Notes under the pieces: model-generated | Seen by the model: the letters and a program-made list of their open reading frames with translations, nothing else | What the model was told of the DNA's origin: nothing | The model's database searches: none | Position numbers and translations under genes: made by a program | NCBI GenBank assembly: GCA_025356335.1 | Contig: JANXUF010000033.1 | Span: forward strand, 86,392 to 150,391 | Source of the DNA: Actinomycetes bacterium | Lineage (GTDB): Bacteria; Actinomycetota; Acidimicrobiia; Acidimicrobiales; Ilumatobacteraceae | Length of the DNA: 64,000 nucleotides | Reading direction: 5' to 3' | Part shown: in pieces, positions 26,469 to 35,838 of the stretch | How the letters are laid out: every line of letters begins with the position of its first letter | How positions within the stretch are numbered: the first letter of the stretch is position 1

Positions 26469-26510
26469 GTGGACCGCCGGTACTCGGCGGTGGACCGCCG
26501 GTACTCGGCG
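26469..26510. repeat. Two 21-bp tandem repeats forming hairpins
   Basis: GTGGACCGCCGGTACTCGGCG occurs twice (26469-26489, 26490-26510), with a short third start. Each unit can fold through CCGCC and GGCGG. It adjoins the 19-bp array and precedes the promoter of the LolA-like gene. Confidence 0.7.
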
Positions 26511-26570
26511 GTGGACGTGGCGAGTCAAGCGGGGAGCGGGACTCTCAGGATCCTCTTAGTGCCGGTGCAA

Positions 26571-26576
26571 TACAGT
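26571..26576 (+). promoter_or_regulatory. -10 box TACAGT, leaderless-type spacing
   Basis: TACAGT is seven bases before the ATG at 26584, with no Shine-Dalgarno site, which fits a leaderless transcript. Confidence 0.5.
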
Positions 26577-26583
26577 CAGGCGC

Positions 26584-27807
26584 ATGACACGCCGCTCCCG
26601 CCGACGCATGCGTTGGCTTGTTCCCGTTGCCGCAATCGCCGGAACCACCCTCGTCGCCAGTCTTCCCCATGTCTTGCCGGTCGGTGCAGATCCGGTTCCC
26701 GTACTGCCGACGCTGACCCCCGGCCAACTGCTCAGCAAGGTCAAGAATGCCAACGTCACCACGCTGACCGGCGACATCAGGTTGAGCACGAATCTCGGTC
26801 TCCCCGATCTCAGCTCACTCGGCGGCGGTGGCGGCAGCGCTACATTCCTCGACCTATTGTCCGGCACGCACGTCGCCCACCTCTGGATCGACGGAACCGA
26901 ACACGCACGGCTGGCCCTCGATTCGCCAGGTGCGGAGAACGACTGGATCCGCAACGGCACCGACCTGTGGTCCTGGGACAGCGCAACCCAAGCAGTCCAG
27001 CACGCGACGCTCTCCGAAAAGGCGCCCGCCGGCTCGACGGATTCCAGCGAGGGTGGTGCGGTCGCAGGGCTCGGCTCGATGGATCCCGTCGCCGCTGCGG
27101 ATGCACTCGTCGCTGCGATCGATCCAACGACGTCGGTCACCGTCACCACACCCGGCTACGTCGCCGGGCGCCCTGTCTACGAACTCGTCGTCTCACCGAA
27201 GTCCGTTGATTCGACGATCGCCGACGGAGTCATCTCCATCGACGCTGCGACCGGGATCCCACTCGGCGTGCGCGTCGAGGCCAAGGGTGCAAGCTCACCG
27301 GCGATCAGCATCGCCTTCACCGACGTGTCCTTCGACAAGCCGGCTGCGTCGACATTCGATTTCACCGTTCCACCAGGTGCCCACCTGACCGAGGTCACGA
27401 ACGCTTCGCAGTTGTTGCCGCTCGGCAGCTTGCACACACGTGGTCCCCGTGGCGACCGAGCGCCGCTCGTGCCGGCGACCACTACTGCGACGCCGTCCGA
27501 TGGTACGAGTGGCACGTCAGCATCGGTGTCGGTCGACGACAACGGCGTCCCGGCCACCGGAGGCGCAAACCCGCCGAGCGTCAAAACCATCGGCAACGAC
27601 TGGACGTCGGTGGCGATCATCTCCAATCTGCGCCTCGGCCGCCAGTTCCAACAACTGTTCTCGAACTCGCCGTCGATCACCGTCGGTTCGACGACAGGAC
27701 ACCTCGTGTCGACATCGTTGATCAACGTGTTGATCCTCGACGACGGACGAATCGTCGTCGGTGCCGTGACTCCCGCTGTGCTGGAGTCAGCAGCCGCTGC
27801 AGCATGA
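26584..27807 (+). CDS. LolA/RseB-like lipoprotein carrier-type exported protein
   Basis: 407 residues: twin-Arg-rich N terminus and one hydrophobic segment (WLVPVAAIAGTTLVASLP), then a half-barrel domain resembling outer-membrane lipoprotein-sorting proteins (TPGQLLSKVKNANVTTLTGDIRLSTNLGLPDL, later FDFTVPPGAHL). A Thr/Ser/Ala-rich stretch precedes a C-terminal part with FQQLFSNSPSITV. In actinobacteria this type often sits beside an ABC exporter, as here: its stop overlaps the ATPase start by ATGA. Confidence 0.7.
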   Translation: MTRRSRRRMRWLVPVAAIAGTTLVASLPHVLPVGADPVPVLPTLTPGQLLSKVKNANVTTLTGDIRLSTNLGLPDLSSLGGGGGSATFLDLLSGTHVAHLWIDGTEHARLALDSPGAENDWIRNGTDLWSWDSATQAVQHATLSEKAPAGSTDSSEGGAVAGLGSMDPVAAADALVAAIDPTTSVTVTTPGYVAGRPVYELVVSPKSVDSTIADGVISIDAATGIPLGVRVEAKGASSPAISIAFTDVSFDKPAASTFDFTVPPGAHLTEVTNASQLLPLGSLHTRGPRGDRAPLVPATTTATPSDGTSGTSASVSVDDNGVPATGGANPPSVKTIGNDWTSVAIISNLRLGRQFQQLFSNSPSITVGSTTGHLVSTSLINVLILDDGRIVVGAVTPAVLESAAAAA

Positions 27808-28778
27808 CCACGCTGCTGACCAGGCCGTCCGAATCCCCCACCGCTACCGGTGCCGATCAGGCGATCGAAACCTCAGGCCTGACGAAGTTCTTCGGCAAGC
27901 AGAAGGTCGTCGACGAACTGGCACTCAGCGTGCCGACCGGTTCGGTCTTCGGCTTCCTCGGTCCCAACGGCTCCGGCAAGACCACGACGATTCGTATGCT
28001 GCTCGGCCTGCTGACCCCTGATGCCGGTGACGTCCGCCTGCTCGGTCAGCCGATCCCGGCAGCATCCGACGAGGCGTTGCCGCTGATCGGTGCGCTGATC
28101 GACGGCCCCGCCTGCTATCCGTGGTTGAGCGGGCGTCAGAACCTCTGGCGATTCGATGCCAGCGGTCCCGATAGTCAGCGGTCGACTCGTAAGGCGCGCA
28201 TCGAGGAGGCCCTCGGGCGGGTCGGTCTGACGGCTGCCGGCGACAAGCGGTTCAAGGCCTATTCGCTCGGGATGCGTCAGCGCCTCGGTCTGGCCAATGC
28301 GCTGCTGCGCCCGCGCCAGTTGCTGATCCTCGACGAACCGACGAACGGGATGGATCCTCAGGGCACTCGCGAGATCCGTCACCTGATCCGTGAACTCGCT
28401 GCCGACGGGACGACCGTATTCCTGTCAAGCCACCTGCTCGCCGAGATCGAACAGGTCTGCACCCATCTGGCGGTGATGAGCGCTGGTCGTCTCGTCGCCC
28501 AGGGTTCGCTGAACGAGTTGCAGGCTGCGACCTCACCTGTACTGCGCGTCGACACGGACGACGTACAGGCTGCTGAGGCGATCCTCTTCGCCAGCGGTCT
28601 GAAGACGACGACGGAAGCGAGCCAGATCACCGCTGTCATCGGCGACGTCCGTCCGGAAGACGTGTGCCGACGATTGGTCGAGGGTGGTGTCGGCGTGCGC
28701 CGCTTCGTCGTCGAACGACCGAGTCTCGAGGACACCTTCGTCGCACTGACCGGGGAGGGTTTCGATGTGGCGCAATGA
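27804..28778 (+). CDS. ABC-2-type exporter ATP-binding protein
   Basis: 324 residues: Walker A GPNGSGKTT, signature region SLGMRQRLGLANALL, Walker B LLILDEPTNGMDPQG, plus the C-terminal domain of CcmA/DrrA-type ATPases. It overlaps the LolA-like gene by four bases and the permease by 14, so the three form one operon. Confidence 0.93.
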   Translation: MTTLLTRPSESPTATGADQAIETSGLTKFFGKQKVVDELALSVPTGSVFGFLGPNGSGKTTTIRMLLGLLTPDAGDVRLLGQPIPAASDEALPLIGALIDGPACYPWLSGRQNLWRFDASGPDSQRSTRKARIEEALGRVGLTAAGDKRFKAYSLGMRQRLGLANALLRPRQLLILDEPTNGMDPQGTREIRHLIRELAADGTTVFLSSHLLAEIEQVCTHLAVMSAGRLVAQGSLNELQAATSPVLRVDTDDVQAAEAILFASGLKTTTEASQITAVIGDVRPEDVCRRLVEGGVGVRRFVVERPSLEDTFVALTGEGFDVAQ

Positions 28779-29559
28779 GCTGTCGACGCTGTTCAGGCGT
28801 CGCCGCACGCAGGCGATCCTGCTGACGCTGATGCTCGTCCCGATCGCCATCACGCTGGTCGTCCGTTTCGCGGGCGGTCCAGAAGGCGGAGATGGCCCGA
28901 GCTTCCTGTCGCAGGTCACGAACAACGGCGTCTTCGCAGTACTCGCCGGTCTCACCGTCACCCTGCCGTTCTTCCTGCCGATGGCCGTCGCCGTCGTCGC
29001 CGGCGACACCATCTCCGGTGAGGCCGGGCTCGGCACGCTCCGCTACCTGCTGACACGACCTGCCGGACGCGGTCGGCTGTTGGCGAGCAAGGGCGCGACG
29101 GTCGTCGTGTTCTGCCTCGCAGCCACCGCCGCCGTCGCCGGCCTCGTCGCCGGCGTGATCCTCTTCCCGGTCGGACGGATCACGACGCTGTCCGGTGACT
29201 CGCTACCGCTCGTCTCCGGGATGCTGAGGATCTCGCTGGCTGCGTTCCTGATCGGCGTTTCGCTGCTCGGACTGGCAGCAATCGGCGTGTTCATCTCGAC
29301 GATCACCGACGTGCCCGTCGGGGCGATGGCCGGAACGCTCGCCGTCTTCATCCTCATCGGTGTGCTCGATGCGCTGCCACAGACGGCCGCCATCCATCCA
29401 TGGCTGTTGACGAACCACTGGCTGAGTTACAGCGACCTGCTGCGTACCCACATCCAATGGGGAGGCGTGGTGCGCAACATCGGTCTGCAGGGGGTCTACG
29501 TGCTGGTCTTCGGTGCCGCCGCCTGGGCGAGATTCACCTCCAAGGACATCCTCGCCTGA
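28765..29559 (+). CDS. ABC-2-type exporter membrane subunit
   Basis: 264 residues with about six membrane segments, for example ILLTLMLVPIAITLVV, FFLPMAVAVVAGDTISGE, VVVFCLAATAAVAGLVAGVI and LAVFILIGVLDAL. The GDTISGEAGLGTLRYLLTRP segment is typical of ABC-2 permeases. It works with the ATPase at 27804; the substrate is unknown. Confidence 0.9.
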   Translation: MWRNELSTLFRRRRTQAILLTLMLVPIAITLVVRFAGGPEGGDGPSFLSQVTNNGVFAVLAGLTVTLPFFLPMAVAVVAGDTISGEAGLGTLRYLLTRPAGRGRLLASKGATVVVFCLAATAAVAGLVAGVILFPVGRITTLSGDSLPLVSGMLRISLAAFLIGVSLLGLAAIGVFISTITDVPVGAMAGTLAVFILIGVLDALPQTAAIHPWLLTNHWLSYSDLLRTHIQWGGVVRNIGLQGVYVLVFGAAAWARFTSKDILA

Positions 29560-29563
29560 TCGG

Positions 29564-32500
29564 CTACGGGTGGAGGAGCCGGCCGTGGCGGTGCCGTGTC
29601 CAGCTGATCGACTGCTCGCGAACCCAATGGCGCAGTTCGAGTTCGGCTGTCGGCTGCGCCGGTGACTGGTCGAGGTCGAGGCCGAGGCGGCGCAGGCGGC
29701 GGCGGAGATCGTCGTGGATGTCACCGAGCACCCTCACCCGATCGAGTCCGATCAGGTCTGCGACTCCATCGATCTCGAACCGGGCAGGCGTGGCGACGAT
29801 CGCCTCCACCACGGGCGTCACGTTGATCTCGACCGTCGATACGTCGATCACCTCGACACCAGCCGTACGCGCAGCACACTGCAAACGCTGGACGTCGACC
29901 GGATCAACACCGGCACCGATCAGCAGGCCCACCCGGCGGAGGCTGCGATAGCGCAGCAGGTTGCGCTCACACGCCAGTGCCGAAGGATCCGAGTCGGCGG
30001 TGAAATATGCATTCCATGCAGCAGTGAACTCAGCGGACGTGGTGGTCACCGAGGGCTCCGTTGCCGAGAACTCGGAGACAGGTCGCGCCGCTGACGCTGC
30101 TGGCTCGGCCCTCGTCGTGCTCCAGCTGCCGAATGCCTCGACATAGAACGGGCCGCCGGCCTTCGGGCCGCAACCGACGGATGATCGCTTCCAGCCGCCG
30201 AACGGTTGGCGCTGGACGATCGCACCCGTCATGTGGCGGTTTACATAGGCGTTGCCGACGTCCACGCTGGCCAGCCAGTGCTCTGCTTCGCGCTCGTCCA
30301 GCGACTGCAGCCCACCCGTCAGGCCGTAGTCGCCACCGTTCTGGATGGCGATGGCGTCATCGAGATCGAGGGCCCTCATCACACCGAGCACCGGCCCGAA
30401 ACACTCGTTCCGATGGAACCAGCTGCCGGGCTGCACACCGAGGCGTACGCCCGGCGACCAGATCGCCTGTCCGGCATCCAGGCAACGCGGCTCGACGAGC
30501 CAGTGTTCACCGTCATCCAGTGTCGTCAATGCTCGCAGCAGCTTGTCGCCGGGAGCGGCGATGAGCGGTCCGACCATCGTCTCCGGTGCAGCGGCCTCGC
30601 CGACGCGAAGACTCGTGACCGCTTCTGCGAGACGTCGGAGGAACCGCTGATCGTCGTAGACCGGGGCTTCGAGGATCGCCAGACTGGCGGCCGAACACTT
30701 CTGGCCCGCGTGTCCGAATGCAGACCTCACGAGATCCCGGATCGCCGCATCCTCGTCCGCTGCAGCGGTGATCACCATCGCGTTCTTGCCGCTCGTCTCG
30801 GCGAGCAGCCGCATGGACGGCTTCCATTCGAGGAAACGTGCAGCGGTCTCGAAGGCGCCGGTCAACACGACCGTTGCGACATCCTCGTGCGTCATCAGCC
30901 GCTGGCCGACCTCGTTGTCGGGGCACGAGACGAACTGCAGGACATCGGTCGGAACGCCGGCGGCCCACAACTGATTGACGAGCAGCCAGGCGACACCACG
31001 GGCCTCCGGCGCCGGCTTGAGCACGACGGCGTTGCCGGCAGCGAGGGCGGCACACACACCGCCGGTCGGGATGGCGTATGGGAAATTCCACGGCGAGGCG
31101 ACGACCACGACACCGAGCGGCGTGAACACCGTGCCGTCGTGCGACCGCTCGGCGATCGTCGACGCGCAGTGCGCGTAGTAGCGGGCGAAGTCGATCCCCT
31201 CCGACACCTCGGGATCGCCCTCGGGGATCGTCTTGGCGGTCTCGAAGGCCATCTGCGCGAGCGTTTCACCGCGAGCCGCCTCCATCGTGTCCGCGGCGTT
31301 CATCAGGATCGAGTTGCGTTCGGCAGTCGTTGTCGACGCCCATCGACGACCGGCCGCGACGGAGACGGCGAGCAACCGATCGATCTCCTCGGCGGTGTAG
31401 ATACTCGGGTAGTCGCCTGGTTGGAACGCATCGAGGGCCCGACGAATCCAGTCTCGATTCGGCGATTGGGTGAAGTCGGTATCGGCGGCATTGGAGAAGC
31501 GGCCGGCTGCGGGCACGTCGGTCCCAGCGGCGCGATGCTGCTGTCGTCGGGATGACGTGTCGATCGTCGGCTGATCGGCGACCGCCCGCTCGAAACGTCG
31601 GCGTTGATCGTCCCACTCCGGCGAACCGGGCGTCAGCGTGAACAGTGCCCGCAGGAAGTTGTCAGGCGAGGTGTTCTCGTCGAGCCGCCTCGTCAGGTAG
31701 GCGATACTCGCCGGCAGATCGTCGCTGCGGACGACGGGGGCATAGAGCAGGAGGTCTCCCGCTGCGTCGAGGACCGCACGCGACTGCGCTGGGGCCATTC
31801 CCTCGAGCATCTCGAGGTCGATGCGATCGCCGGCCCCGAGCGACAACCCCCAGGCGACGTCGAACAAGTTGTGGCTGGCGACTCCGACCCGTACGGCTCC
31901 GGCATAGCGGTCGTCCAGCGCCGCCGTGATCAGCCGTTTGAAACTCGCGTCGACCTCTGCTTTCGAACCGTACGGTGCCTGCACCAGGCCGTGGAGTTCT
32001 GCATCGACACGTTCCATCGCCAGGTTCGCACCCTTGACGATGCGGATCTTCAGCGTGCCACCACTGCGCTGGTGCCTGGCAAGCGCCCAGTCGCACAGCT
32101 CGACGCATGCTGCGTGCGAATCCGGCAGGTAGGCCTGCAGGACGATGCCGGCAGCGGTGACGGCGAACTCGTCCTCGTCCAGCACCCGTTGCATTGCGGC
32201 GATGGTCAGATGGAGATCGCGGTACTCCTCCATGTCGAGGTTGAGAAATGTCGTCGGATGCGACGACGCGGCGTCCCGATACAGCATCCGCAGACGATCA
32301 CAGATGCGGTCGAGAGAATGATCGAAGGCGAAGACGTCGAGGTTGGCGCAGATCGCCGAGATCTTCAGCGACACATAGTGCACGTCAGATCTGCCGATGC
32401 GCTCACGCAACATGCCAACACGTACATCCGCTTCGGCATCGGACAGGATCGCCTCACCGAGCACGTTGACATTGAGACGGAAACCCTGCTCGGTCCGGTG

Positions 32501-32935
32501 TCGCAGATGCTCGGCGAACGCCGGATCGTCTGCTGACAGCACGACTCCGTTGGCTTCGCGCAGCAGCCTCGATCGGACCATCGGCATCACGACCCGCGGT
32601 AAGCGCGGTGCGAGGCGCGCGCCGACGGCCAGCGAGAGCCGATCGACAGCACCCATCGACGTCGGAACACCGTGTTCGGCGACCACGGACCTCAGTCGCC
32701 GTGCAGCGCGCCTGTCGTCGGTGAATCGGAGGACCTCGTCGGTCATCGCGAACGTCAGTTCGCGGAGTGAGGCGTCCCCGACGACCGTCGCCAGACGACG
32801 CTGCTGGCGGCGCTCCCGGCGAGTCATCGTCGAGAGCGACGCCTGCAACAGTGAAGCGGCCAACTGCACGGCACCGGCGCCGTCAGCGGACGATGAGACG
32901 CCGGTCGGTCGACCATTTCGCGGAGGAGTGATCAT
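29564..32935 (-). CDS. putA: Bifunctional proline dehydrogenase / P5C dehydrogenase
   Basis: Oxidises proline to glutamate in two channelled steps. About 1123 residues. The FAD-binding proline dehydrogenase barrel comes first (residues ~80-420; FLNLDMEEYRDL, IRIVKGANLAMER, YLTRRLDENTSPDNF). The aldehyde dehydrogenase domain follows (ASPWNFPYAIPTGG, LLAETSGKNAMVI with the Glu, GHAGQKCSAAS with the nucleophile Cys). No N-terminal DNA-binding RHH domain is present, so it is not a self-repressor. The start is set at the ATG at 32935. The LysR gene just upstream is a likely regulator. It converges with the ABC permease with four bases between. Confidence 0.95.
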   Translation of the reverse strand: MITPPRNGRPTGVSSSADGAGAVQLAASLLQASLSTMTRRERRQQRRLATVVGDASLRELTFAMTDEVLRFTDDRRAARRLRSVVAEHGVPTSMGAVDRLSLAVGARLAPRLPRVVMPMVRSRLLREANGVVLSADDPAFAEHLRHRTEQGFRLNVNVLGEAILSDAEADVRVGMLRERIGRSDVHYVSLKISAICANLDVFAFDHSLDRICDRLRMLYRDAASSHPTTFLNLDMEEYRDLHLTIAAMQRVLDEDEFAVTAAGIVLQAYLPDSHAACVELCDWALARHQRSGGTLKIRIVKGANLAMERVDAELHGLVQAPYGSKAEVDASFKRLITAALDDRYAGAVRVGVASHNLFDVAWGLSLGAGDRIDLEMLEGMAPAQSRAVLDAAGDLLLYAPVVRSDDLPASIAYLTRRLDENTSPDNFLRALFTLTPGSPEWDDQRRRFERAVADQPTIDTSSRRQQHRAAGTDVPAAGRFSNAADTDFTQSPNRDWIRRALDAFQPGDYPSIYTAEEIDRLLAVSVAAGRRWASTTTAERNSILMNAADTMEAARGETLAQMAFETAKTIPEGDPEVSEGIDFARYYAHCASTIAERSHDGTVFTPLGVVVVASPWNFPYAIPTGGVCAALAAGNAVVLKPAPEARGVAWLLVNQLWAAGVPTDVLQFVSCPDNEVGQRLMTHEDVATVVLTGAFETAARFLEWKPSMRLLAETSGKNAMVITAAADEDAAIRDLVRSAFGHAGQKCSAASLAILEAPVYDDQRFLRRLAEAVTSLRVGEAAAPETMVGPLIAAPGDKLLRALTTLDDGEHWLVEPRCLDAGQAIWSPGVRLGVQPGSWFHRNECFGPVLGVMRALDLDDAIAIQNGGDYGLTGGLQSLDEREAEHWLASVDVGNAYVNRHMTGAIVQRQPFGGWKRSSVGCGPKAGGPFYVEAFGSWSTTRAEPAASAARPVSEFSATEPSVTTTSAEFTAAWNAYFTADSDPSALACERNLLRYRSLRRVGLLIGAGVDPVDVQRLQCAARTAGVEVIDVSTVEINVTPVVEAIVATPARFEIDGVADLIGLDRVRVLGDIHDDLRRRLRRLGLDLDQSPAQPTAELELRHWVREQSISWTRHRHGRLLHP

Positions 32936-33001
32936 GTTTCCAGTCAAGTACCGTATCGCTGTCGGGCATCGCCAACGAACGTGGCCGCCGTGCATTTTGA
33001 A

Positions 33002-33874
33002 TCACCGAAGCGTTCTGGCGAGGACGATCATCGCCGCTGCTGCCGGTGACAGGCGGCCAGGTCGATGGAGCAGGCCGAGGCGCCTCGTCAGCGTCGGCCT
33101 GACCGAACGCACCACCGCGCCGCGAGCAGCCGCTTCGTTGGCGAGTGTGGTGGGAAGCAGCGACGATCCAGCGCCGGCCAGCACCAACGGCATGATCGCT
33201 TCGCGTTGGTTGATCTCGACGACGATATTCGGTTGCGCGCCGCTGCGGGCGATCAACTGGTCGAGCAGCCGCCTCGTCGAGGTGCCGACAGGTGTGGCGA
33301 TCACCGGCATCGCCGCGAATGCCGCCGGCGTGACCGGACCGTCCGGCAGGTCAGTTCCCGGTGGGCAGACGGCGAGGACTTCCTGCCGGAACAATGCGAC
33401 GCGGACCAGACCGCCACCGCCGGTCGTCAGATCGGTAAGGCCCAGTTCGGCTTTGCCCGATGCGACCTGTCGGTCGATGTCCGCAGCGTCCTCCGGTTCA
33501 CGAACCCGGATCGTCACGCCCGGATACCTCGTCCGGAACCTGCCGACGAGACCGGCGAGTGGGTCGACCGCCAGTGTCGGCAGGGCGACGATCTCCAATT
33601 GCCCGACCTGCACACCAGACGATGCCGAGGCGGCGGCGCTCACATCCGCCATATCGCGGAGCACCCTTCTGGCGGCATCGATGACCAACTCGCCGGCTGA
33701 TGTCACCTGAACCGAACGGCCGAGTCTGGCGAACAATTCGACTCCGAGTTCCGTCTCGAGGGTTCGAATCCCGTACGAAAGCGACGGCTGGGCGACATGC
33801 ACGGCGGCAGCGGCACGAGTGAACCCTCCGTGATCCGCAACGGCGACGATGTATTCAAGTTGGCGCAGATCCAT
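33002..33874 (-). CDS. LysR-family transcriptional regulator
   Basis: 290 residues: N-terminal winged helix (MDLRQLEYIVAVADHGGFTRAAAAVHVAQPSLS) and a periplasmic-binding-like effector domain. It precedes putA on the same strand by 66 bases and is divergent from the TauE permease, so it could control either; proline is the simplest guess for the effector. Confidence 0.92.
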   Translation of the reverse strand: MDLRQLEYIVAVADHGGFTRAAAAVHVAQPSLSYGIRTLETELGVELFARLGRSVQVTSAGELVIDAARRVLRDMADVSAAASASSGVQVGQLEIVALPTLAVDPLAGLVGRFRTRYPGVTIRVREPEDAADIDRQVASGKAELGLTDLTTGGGGLVRVALFRQEVLAVCPPGTDLPDGPVTPAAFAAMPVIATPVGTSTRRLLDQLIARSGAQPNIVVEINQREAIMPLVLAGAGSSLLPTTLANEAAARGAVVRSVRPTLTRRLGLLHRPGRLSPAAAAMIVLARTLR

Positions 33875-33954
33875 AGACCCAGGCTATTGGTCTGATCGCA
33901 TCATCCTGTGCTGGAGCCCGCCCGTTGGACCGGCTGCAGGGCCACAGTGGTGAC

Positions 33955-34716
33955 GTGATCTTCTCGCTTGCTCCGCACACATTGTTCGGTGCCGCGCTGA
34001 TCGGTGTGGCCATAGGATTCCTCGGCGGGCTGTTCGGCAAGGGTGGATCGGCGATCGCCACCCCACTGCTCCACGCCATCGGCATCCCGGCGATCGTCGC
34101 CGTCGCTGCGCCGCTGCCGGCAACGATCCCGTCGACGTTGACCGCCGGCTCCGTCTACCGGCGGGAGCACTTGACCGACTGGCGGGTCGTCCGTTGGAGT
34201 ATCGCCTTCGGGGTCCCGGCAACGATCGCCGGGGCGTTGGCGACGGGATGGATCGATGGCGCTGTCCTGGTCAAGGTGACCGACGGCCTGCTTGTCGCTC
34301 TGGGACTGCGTTCCCTCTTGAGCCATCAGCAGGCCGAGAACGAACCGGCGATGCCTGTCCGCGACAGCGCGTGGCTGCTGACAGCTGTTGCGTTCAGCGT
34401 CGGTCTGGCTTCGGGTCTGCTCGCCAACAGTGGCGGCTTCCTGCTCGCGCCGCTGTATGTTGCGGTCCTGCGGATGCCGATCAAATCGGCGTTTGCCAAT
34501 TCTTTGATGGTTTCCGCAATGCTGGCGATCCCGGGAACGATCGTGCATGCCTCGCTCGGCCATATCAACTGGGGACTCGTCGCTGTCTTGGCGTGCACAT
34601 CTGTCCCACTGTCGTTCCTCGGCGCGAAGGTTGCCCTGCGCACCGAACCCGCACGGCTCGAACGTCTCTACGGCGCGGCGATCGGCCTGCTGGGCATCAC
34701 CTTCCTCGTTGCCTGA
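33955..34716 (+). CDS. TauE/SafE-family sulfite exporter-like permease
   Basis: About 253 residues with seven or eight membrane segments and the two family repeats: GVAIGFLGGLFGKGGSAIATPLL and SVGLASGLLANSGGFLLAPLYV. The family moves sulfite, sulfoacetate or other organic anions. I prefer the GTG at 33955; a TTG at 33925 would add ten polar residues. Confidence 0.88.
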   Translation: MIFSLAPHTLFGAALIGVAIGFLGGLFGKGGSAIATPLLHAIGIPAIVAVAAPLPATIPSTLTAGSVYRREHLTDWRVVRWSIAFGVPATIAGALATGWIDGAVLVKVTDGLLVALGLRSLLSHQQAENEPAMPVRDSAWLLTAVAFSVGLASGLLANSGGFLLAPLYVAVLRMPIKSAFANSLMVSAMLAIPGTIVHASLGHINWGLVAVLACTSVPLSFLGAKVALRTEPARLERLYGAAIGLLGITFLVA

Positions 34717-34769
34717 GGATGAGCCCGTTGCAACGGAGGGGCGACCCGCGAGGGCGTCAGAACCGGTGT

Positions 34770-35222
34770 TCAGGCCACCGATTGCAGGGTCCTTCGCCGC
34801 ATCTGCACGGTCCTCCACGCCAACGCCGTGGCGACGAGCATGATCACCAGACCGAGTAGTTCGTCCACGAGCGAGAACGTGGCCCAAGGCGCGCCGAGGG
34901 TTTCGTCGTAGCCGAACAGTCCCCACCTGATGCTGACGAGCAGTCCGGCGACCGACGCCGCCATGTAGGCGGCACCGCCGGCGGGCGCCAGCGGATGGGA
35001 CACGACAGCGACGACGAGGCCGAGTAGACAGCCGATGATTCCCTGGAGCAGGAACAGGACGCCGATCGTGGGGACCGCCCGATAGCCGTCCGTTCGTCCC
35101 CACAGGTACAGGTGCACGACTCCCGAGGCGACGATCGTCAACGCACCGAGTACGCCGAGCACCCTGAGCGCTACGTGGGCCGAATCCAGTCGGTCAGCGG
35201 TCTCGGTGCGTCGGTCGGACAC
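34770..35222 (-). CDS. Four-helix membrane protein of unknown function
   Basis: 150 residues with four hydrophobic segments (VLGALTIVASGVVHLYLW, GVLFLLQGIIGCLLGLVVAVV, GGAAYMAASVAGLLVSI, LLGLVIMLVATALAW). Starts with GTG one base after the stop of the cupredoxin gene, so the two are an operon; a role linked to the copper protein is inferred only from this. Confidence 0.75.
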   Translation of the reverse strand: MSDRRTETADRLDSAHVALRVLGVLGALTIVASGVVHLYLWGRTDGYRAVPTIGVLFLLQGIIGCLLGLVVAVVSHPLAPAGGAAYMAASVAGLLVSIRWGLFGYDETLGAPWATFSLVDELLGLVIMLVATALAWRTVQMRRRTLQSVA

Positions 35223-35223
35223 G

Positions 35224-35793
35224 TCAGCTCACCGTGATCGTCATGTCCATGCCCTTGCCCTTGTGCGTCGGGATGGCGCAATAGACGTCGTAGGTACCGG
35301 GCTTCAGGGTGACGGTCAGCTTGCCGCTCGCGCCACCGACGAAGGTGTCGGAGATCACGTTGGCGACGTCAGGGCCGTTGATGGCGAGGTTGTGCTTGAA
35401 CTTCCCGGCGTTGCTCACGTCGAAGGTGTAGGTCCCTGCCTTCATCGTCGCCGACAGGCCATCGATCTTGTATTCGGTCTCGGTGACCGCTACCGCTGTG
35501 CCGGCTGCGGCTGCGGTTCCAGCTGCCGTACCGGTTGCGGCAGTCGTGCCGTCCGCAACCGTGGTCGCCGCAGCGGGCGAGGTCGTGGCCGCAGCAGGCG
35601 TCGTGGCAGCGGCAGGCGAGGTGGCAGCGGCAGGCGAGGTGGCAGCCGTAGTCGCGACTGCCGCGGCCGTCGCGGCCGTCGTTGTCGCCGCCTTGGTGCT
35701 GCTGGAGCCGCAGGCGGCAAGCGCCACGGCCGAGGCGGCGCAGACGCCGAGGAGGAGTCGTCGATGGATGGAAGGTGATGTTGATCGTGCCAT
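35224..35793 (-). CDS. Cupredoxin (plastocyanin-like) lipoprotein
   Basis: Signal peptide with lipobox (ALAACGSS), then about 75 residues of Ala/Thr/Pro linker, then a blue-copper domain. Type-1 copper ligands are visible: His in KFKHNLAI, then Cys, His and Met in YCAIPTHKGKGM. It would be a membrane-anchored electron carrier outside the cell. The repetitive linker comes from repeated GCAGGCGAGGT-like DNA units. Confidence 0.88.
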   Translation of the reverse strand: MARSTSPSIHRRLLLGVCAASAVALAACGSSSTKAATTTAATAAAVATTAATSPAAATSPAAATTPAAATTSPAAATTVADGTTAATGTAAGTAAAAGTAVAVTETEYKIDGLSATMKAGTYTFDVSNAGKFKHNLAINGPDVANVISDTFVGGASGKLTVTLKPGTYDVYCAIPTHKGKGMDMTITVS

Positions 35794-35838
35794 GGACCGA
35801 TCATCGATCCGGCGATTGTGACCCCGCTGTGAGTTCGG

